Below are positions 17,265 through 18,998 of a stretch of 18,998 nucleotides of DNA, piece after piece (position 1 is the first letter of the stretch; the number at the start of each line of letters is the position of its first letter). The translations under genes were made by a program, and so were the position numbers. Source of the DNA: Strigomonas culicis (lineage: Eukaryota > Euglenozoa > Kinetoplastea > Trypanosomatida > Trypanosomatidae); NCBI GenBank assembly GCA_000482145.1, contig AUXH01000377.1:1-18998 (forward strand), written 5' to 3'. The notes under the pieces were generated by a model, which was not told where the DNA came from, did no database searches, and saw only the letters and a program-made list of their open reading frames with translations.

Positions 17265-17314
17265 CTCAGCAGATAATATGGAGAGGTCGAGAGAGAGAGA
17301 GAGAGAGAGAGAGA
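17265..17314 (-). promoter_or_regulatory. Predicted spliced-leader acceptor for the type I membrane protein gene
   Basis: The minus strand carries a CT tract (complement of 17281-17314) followed by AG at 17266-17265, with a second AG at 17262-17261. The predicted 5' UTR is about 70 nt before the ATG at 17192. This is the clearest pyrimidine tract in the window. Confidence 0.55.
17289..17314. repeat. (GA)13 microsatellite, read as (CT)13 on the coding strand
   Basis: A perfect dinucleotide run of 26 nt forms most of the polypyrimidine tract above. A shorter impure GA run lies at about 17197-17220, within the predicted 5' UTR. Confidence 0.9.
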
Positions 17315-17747
17315 ACAGTCATATGCATTTCGATGGATGTCTTGATATTTCCTTTCATCCAAAACAACAAACGTAAATGAGTATAAACCGACAGAGACAC
17401 ACAAAAGAAGAGAGAACGCACACGAACTGACTCAGTGTTAAGATCCTGACCTATCGTGAGGACAAGACAAAAAGTGTTTCAAGAAGACTGAATGATACAA
17501 ACTGTCTACATTATAAATAACGATACCGTACGTAGTAAGAAAAAAAAAACATTTAACGAATAACCGATGATACACAAATAATTATAAGGGAAAGGAAAAC
17601 CTTGCTTACAGAATTAAAAAAAAAACATGAAAGAAAAAAACAAAAGAACTGAACAATACCATTAAGTTCATAAGGAACACACCTGAAGAAGAATAAACAG
17701 ATTTACGATCGACTTCCTTCCACGGCGTTCCGTTCTGTTTTAGTCGT

Positions 17748-18998
17748 TCACAAGTTGCCCTGCTTGCCGGCGCTCGTCAGGAGGGTCGCGAGGTCTTTCA
17801 CCATCTGCATGCACTGGTCCATCAACGCCACAGAGACGCGTTCGTCCGCCAGATGTATATACCGGCCCTCCCCGGGACCTGAGATGACGGTCGGGATGTT
17901 GAGCGTCTCTTGGAAGAAGCCGGCCTCCGTGCCGCCGCTGGTGGTCCCTGTCTTCTGTACATGACAGAGGTGCATCGCCTGCTGCGTGAAGGGCGCCTTC
18001 TCGTCGCCGTTGAAGGCGGGGAAATTGGGGCCGCGTATAATGTCGACGGTGGCGTCCGCAAACTCACGACGCATCTCCGGCAGCACGGTGGCCTCCACGT
18101 ACGCCTGAAGGTCCTTCTCCAGCTGAAGGGCCTCCTCCCTTTTCAAGATGCGAATGCTGAAGGAGAAAGAGCAGTGCTCCGGCACCGTGTTCACCGCGTT
18201 GCCGCCGCTGATGAGTCCTGTCGTTACGCATGCGAAGGGGCATTCGTAACGTTCATCGTGGTGGCCATGGTCACGGATCGCAATGGCCAGCTCCTTGATC
18301 TTCATCACAAGCTGCGCCGCGTAGTCAATCGCGTTGCAGCTCGTGCCGAGCATCGCGCGCGAGGAGTGGATGGGCTTTCCGCGGACTTTGACTTCCCACA
18401 TGCATATGCCTTTATTACCAATATTCACCTTCATCCCTGTAGGTTCCCCGACAAGACAGCCATCCGCGGTGAAGGGCTTGCCGTTCACCTCCACTTTCTG
18501 CAGGTAACGGATGAGGTAGGGCACCCCGAGGCATCCAATTTCCTCGTTGTAGGAGAAGGCGTAGTGGATGGGCGCGCGGCGCGGCATCGCGAGGAAGGTG
18601 GGCGTGAGCGCGAGCACGACGGCGAGGAAGCCCTTCATGTCGGCGGTGCCGCGGCCGTAGTAGCACCGGTCCGCCTCCCTGTAGGTGAGCCGGAAGGGGT
18701 CCGTGGTCCACGCCTGGCCCGCCACCGGCACCACGTCCGTGTGGCCCGACAGGATGAGGCCGCCGCTGCACCACACCGGCGCCAGCGGCCGCGCGGCGGA
18801 CGGCGGCGGCGCGGTGGGGGGCAGCGTGACCCACAGGTTGGCGTGCGTGTCGCGCTCCGCGCCCTCGCCGGGCACCAGCACCGCCGCGACGCCCACGCTG
18901 GCCAGGTAGTCCCGCACGTAGTGCACCAGCGGCAGGTTGCTGCGGCTGCTGATCGTGTTGAAGCCCACCAGCTTCTCCAGCCACTCCCGGTAGTTCGT
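17748..18998 (-). CDS. Acetylornithine deacetylase-like M20-family metallohydrolase (5' end beyond the window)
   Basis: Zinc-dependent amidohydrolase of the ArgE/DapE/M20 family; by similarity it removes an acyl group from an amino acid such as N-acetylornithine, but substrate cannot be fixed from sequence. The frame is open to the right edge (it begins TNYREWLEKLVGFNT), so the true start is outside; an apparent GTG start at 18968 is simply an internal Val. Numbering from the edge: SGHTDVVP (ligand His86), GTADMKG (bridging Asp120), YNEEIG (general-base and ligand Glu152/153), GEPTG (Glu185), a dimerisation-type lid in the middle (about 195-315), TSGGTEAGFF (353-362) and GRYIHLADE (ligand His382). 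All expected metal ligands are present. The visible 416 residues are about family length, so few residues are missing. A Pro/Ala-rich insert sits near 60-75. It ends AGKQGNL, which is not a peroxisomal SKL-type signal. Confidence 0.92.
   Translation of the reverse strand, partial: TNYREWLEKLVGFNTISSRSNLPLVHYVRDYLASVGVAAVLVPGEGAERDTHANLWVTLPPTAPPPSAARPLAPVWCSGGLILSGHTDVVPVAGQAWTTDPFRLTYREADRCYYGRGTADMKGFLAVVLALTPTFLAMPRRAPIHYAFSYNEEIGCLGVPYLIRYLQKVEVNGKPFTADGCLVGEPTGMKVNIGNKGICMWEVKVRGKPIHSSRAMLGTSCNAIDYAAQLVMKIKELAIAIRDHGHHDERYECPFACVTTGLISGGNAVNTVPEHCSFSFSIRILKREEALQLEKDLQAYVEATVLPEMRREFADATVDIIRGPNFPAFNGDEKAPFTQQAMHLCHVQKTGTTSGGTEAGFFQETLNIPTVISGPGEGRYIHLADERVSVALMDQCMQMVKDLATLLTSAGKQGNL

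Larger units (their letters stand above)
17193..17747. other. Intergenic spacer downstream of the M20 gene
   Basis: AT-rich spacer of about 555 nt with A runs and two GA-rich microsatellite stretches near its left end. No gene or RNA was seen apart from the processing signal. Confidence 0.7.

Noticed and set aside
18966..18968. GTG as the start of the M20 protein
   Set aside because: The frame continues open to the window edge with family-like residues (YREWLEKLVGFNT), and nuclear genes in these organisms start at ATG. The real start is beyond the window.

Overview
The window looks like nuclear DNA of a kinetoplastid protist, most likely a trypanosomatid. Seven or eight intronless protein genes all lie on the minus strand with no strand switch. 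Coding regions are very GC-rich and separated by AT-rich spacers. On the minus strand, almost every spacer carries a long pyrimidine tract followed by an AG shortly before the next start codon. This is the arrangement expected of a directional polycistronic unit processed by spliced-leader trans-splicing and coupled polyadenylation. The standard genetic code is used (no in-frame stops). I cannot name the species from sequence alone.

Layout in transcription order (right to left): (1) an acetylornithine deacetylase-like M20 metallopeptidase-family protein, missing its first residues at the right edge; (2) a type I membrane protein of unknown function with a short glycosylatable ectodomain and a long cytosolic tail; (3) a protein with a predicted N-myristoylation start that shares a nearly identical 104-residue block with (2); (4) another low-complexity protein with a predicted N-myristoylation start; (5) a Dus1-type tRNA-dihydrouridine synthase with large insertions; (6) and (7) two tandem, diverged paralogues of a multi-membrane-span RING-CH (RINGv, MARCH-like) E3 ubiquitin ligase with large luminal domains; (8) the 5' part of an unrecognised low-complexity protein that runs off the left edge.

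Two adjacent gene pairs are the main interest. The RING-CH pair share a layout of signal peptide, luminal domain with three conserved cysteines, one membrane span, cytosolic linker, RING-CH, and four membrane spans. One member has a greatly expanded RING-CH with a hydrophobic insert plus a run of seven cysteines. The other ends in a lysine run that fits a dilysine ER-retrieval signal. The other pair appear to carry one cytosolic module on two different membrane anchors (a predicted acyl group versus a transmembrane helix), and that module seems to have been homogenised recently at the DNA level. Any functional link between the pairs is inference: neighbours in trypanosomatid gene clusters are usually co-transcribed without being functionally related.
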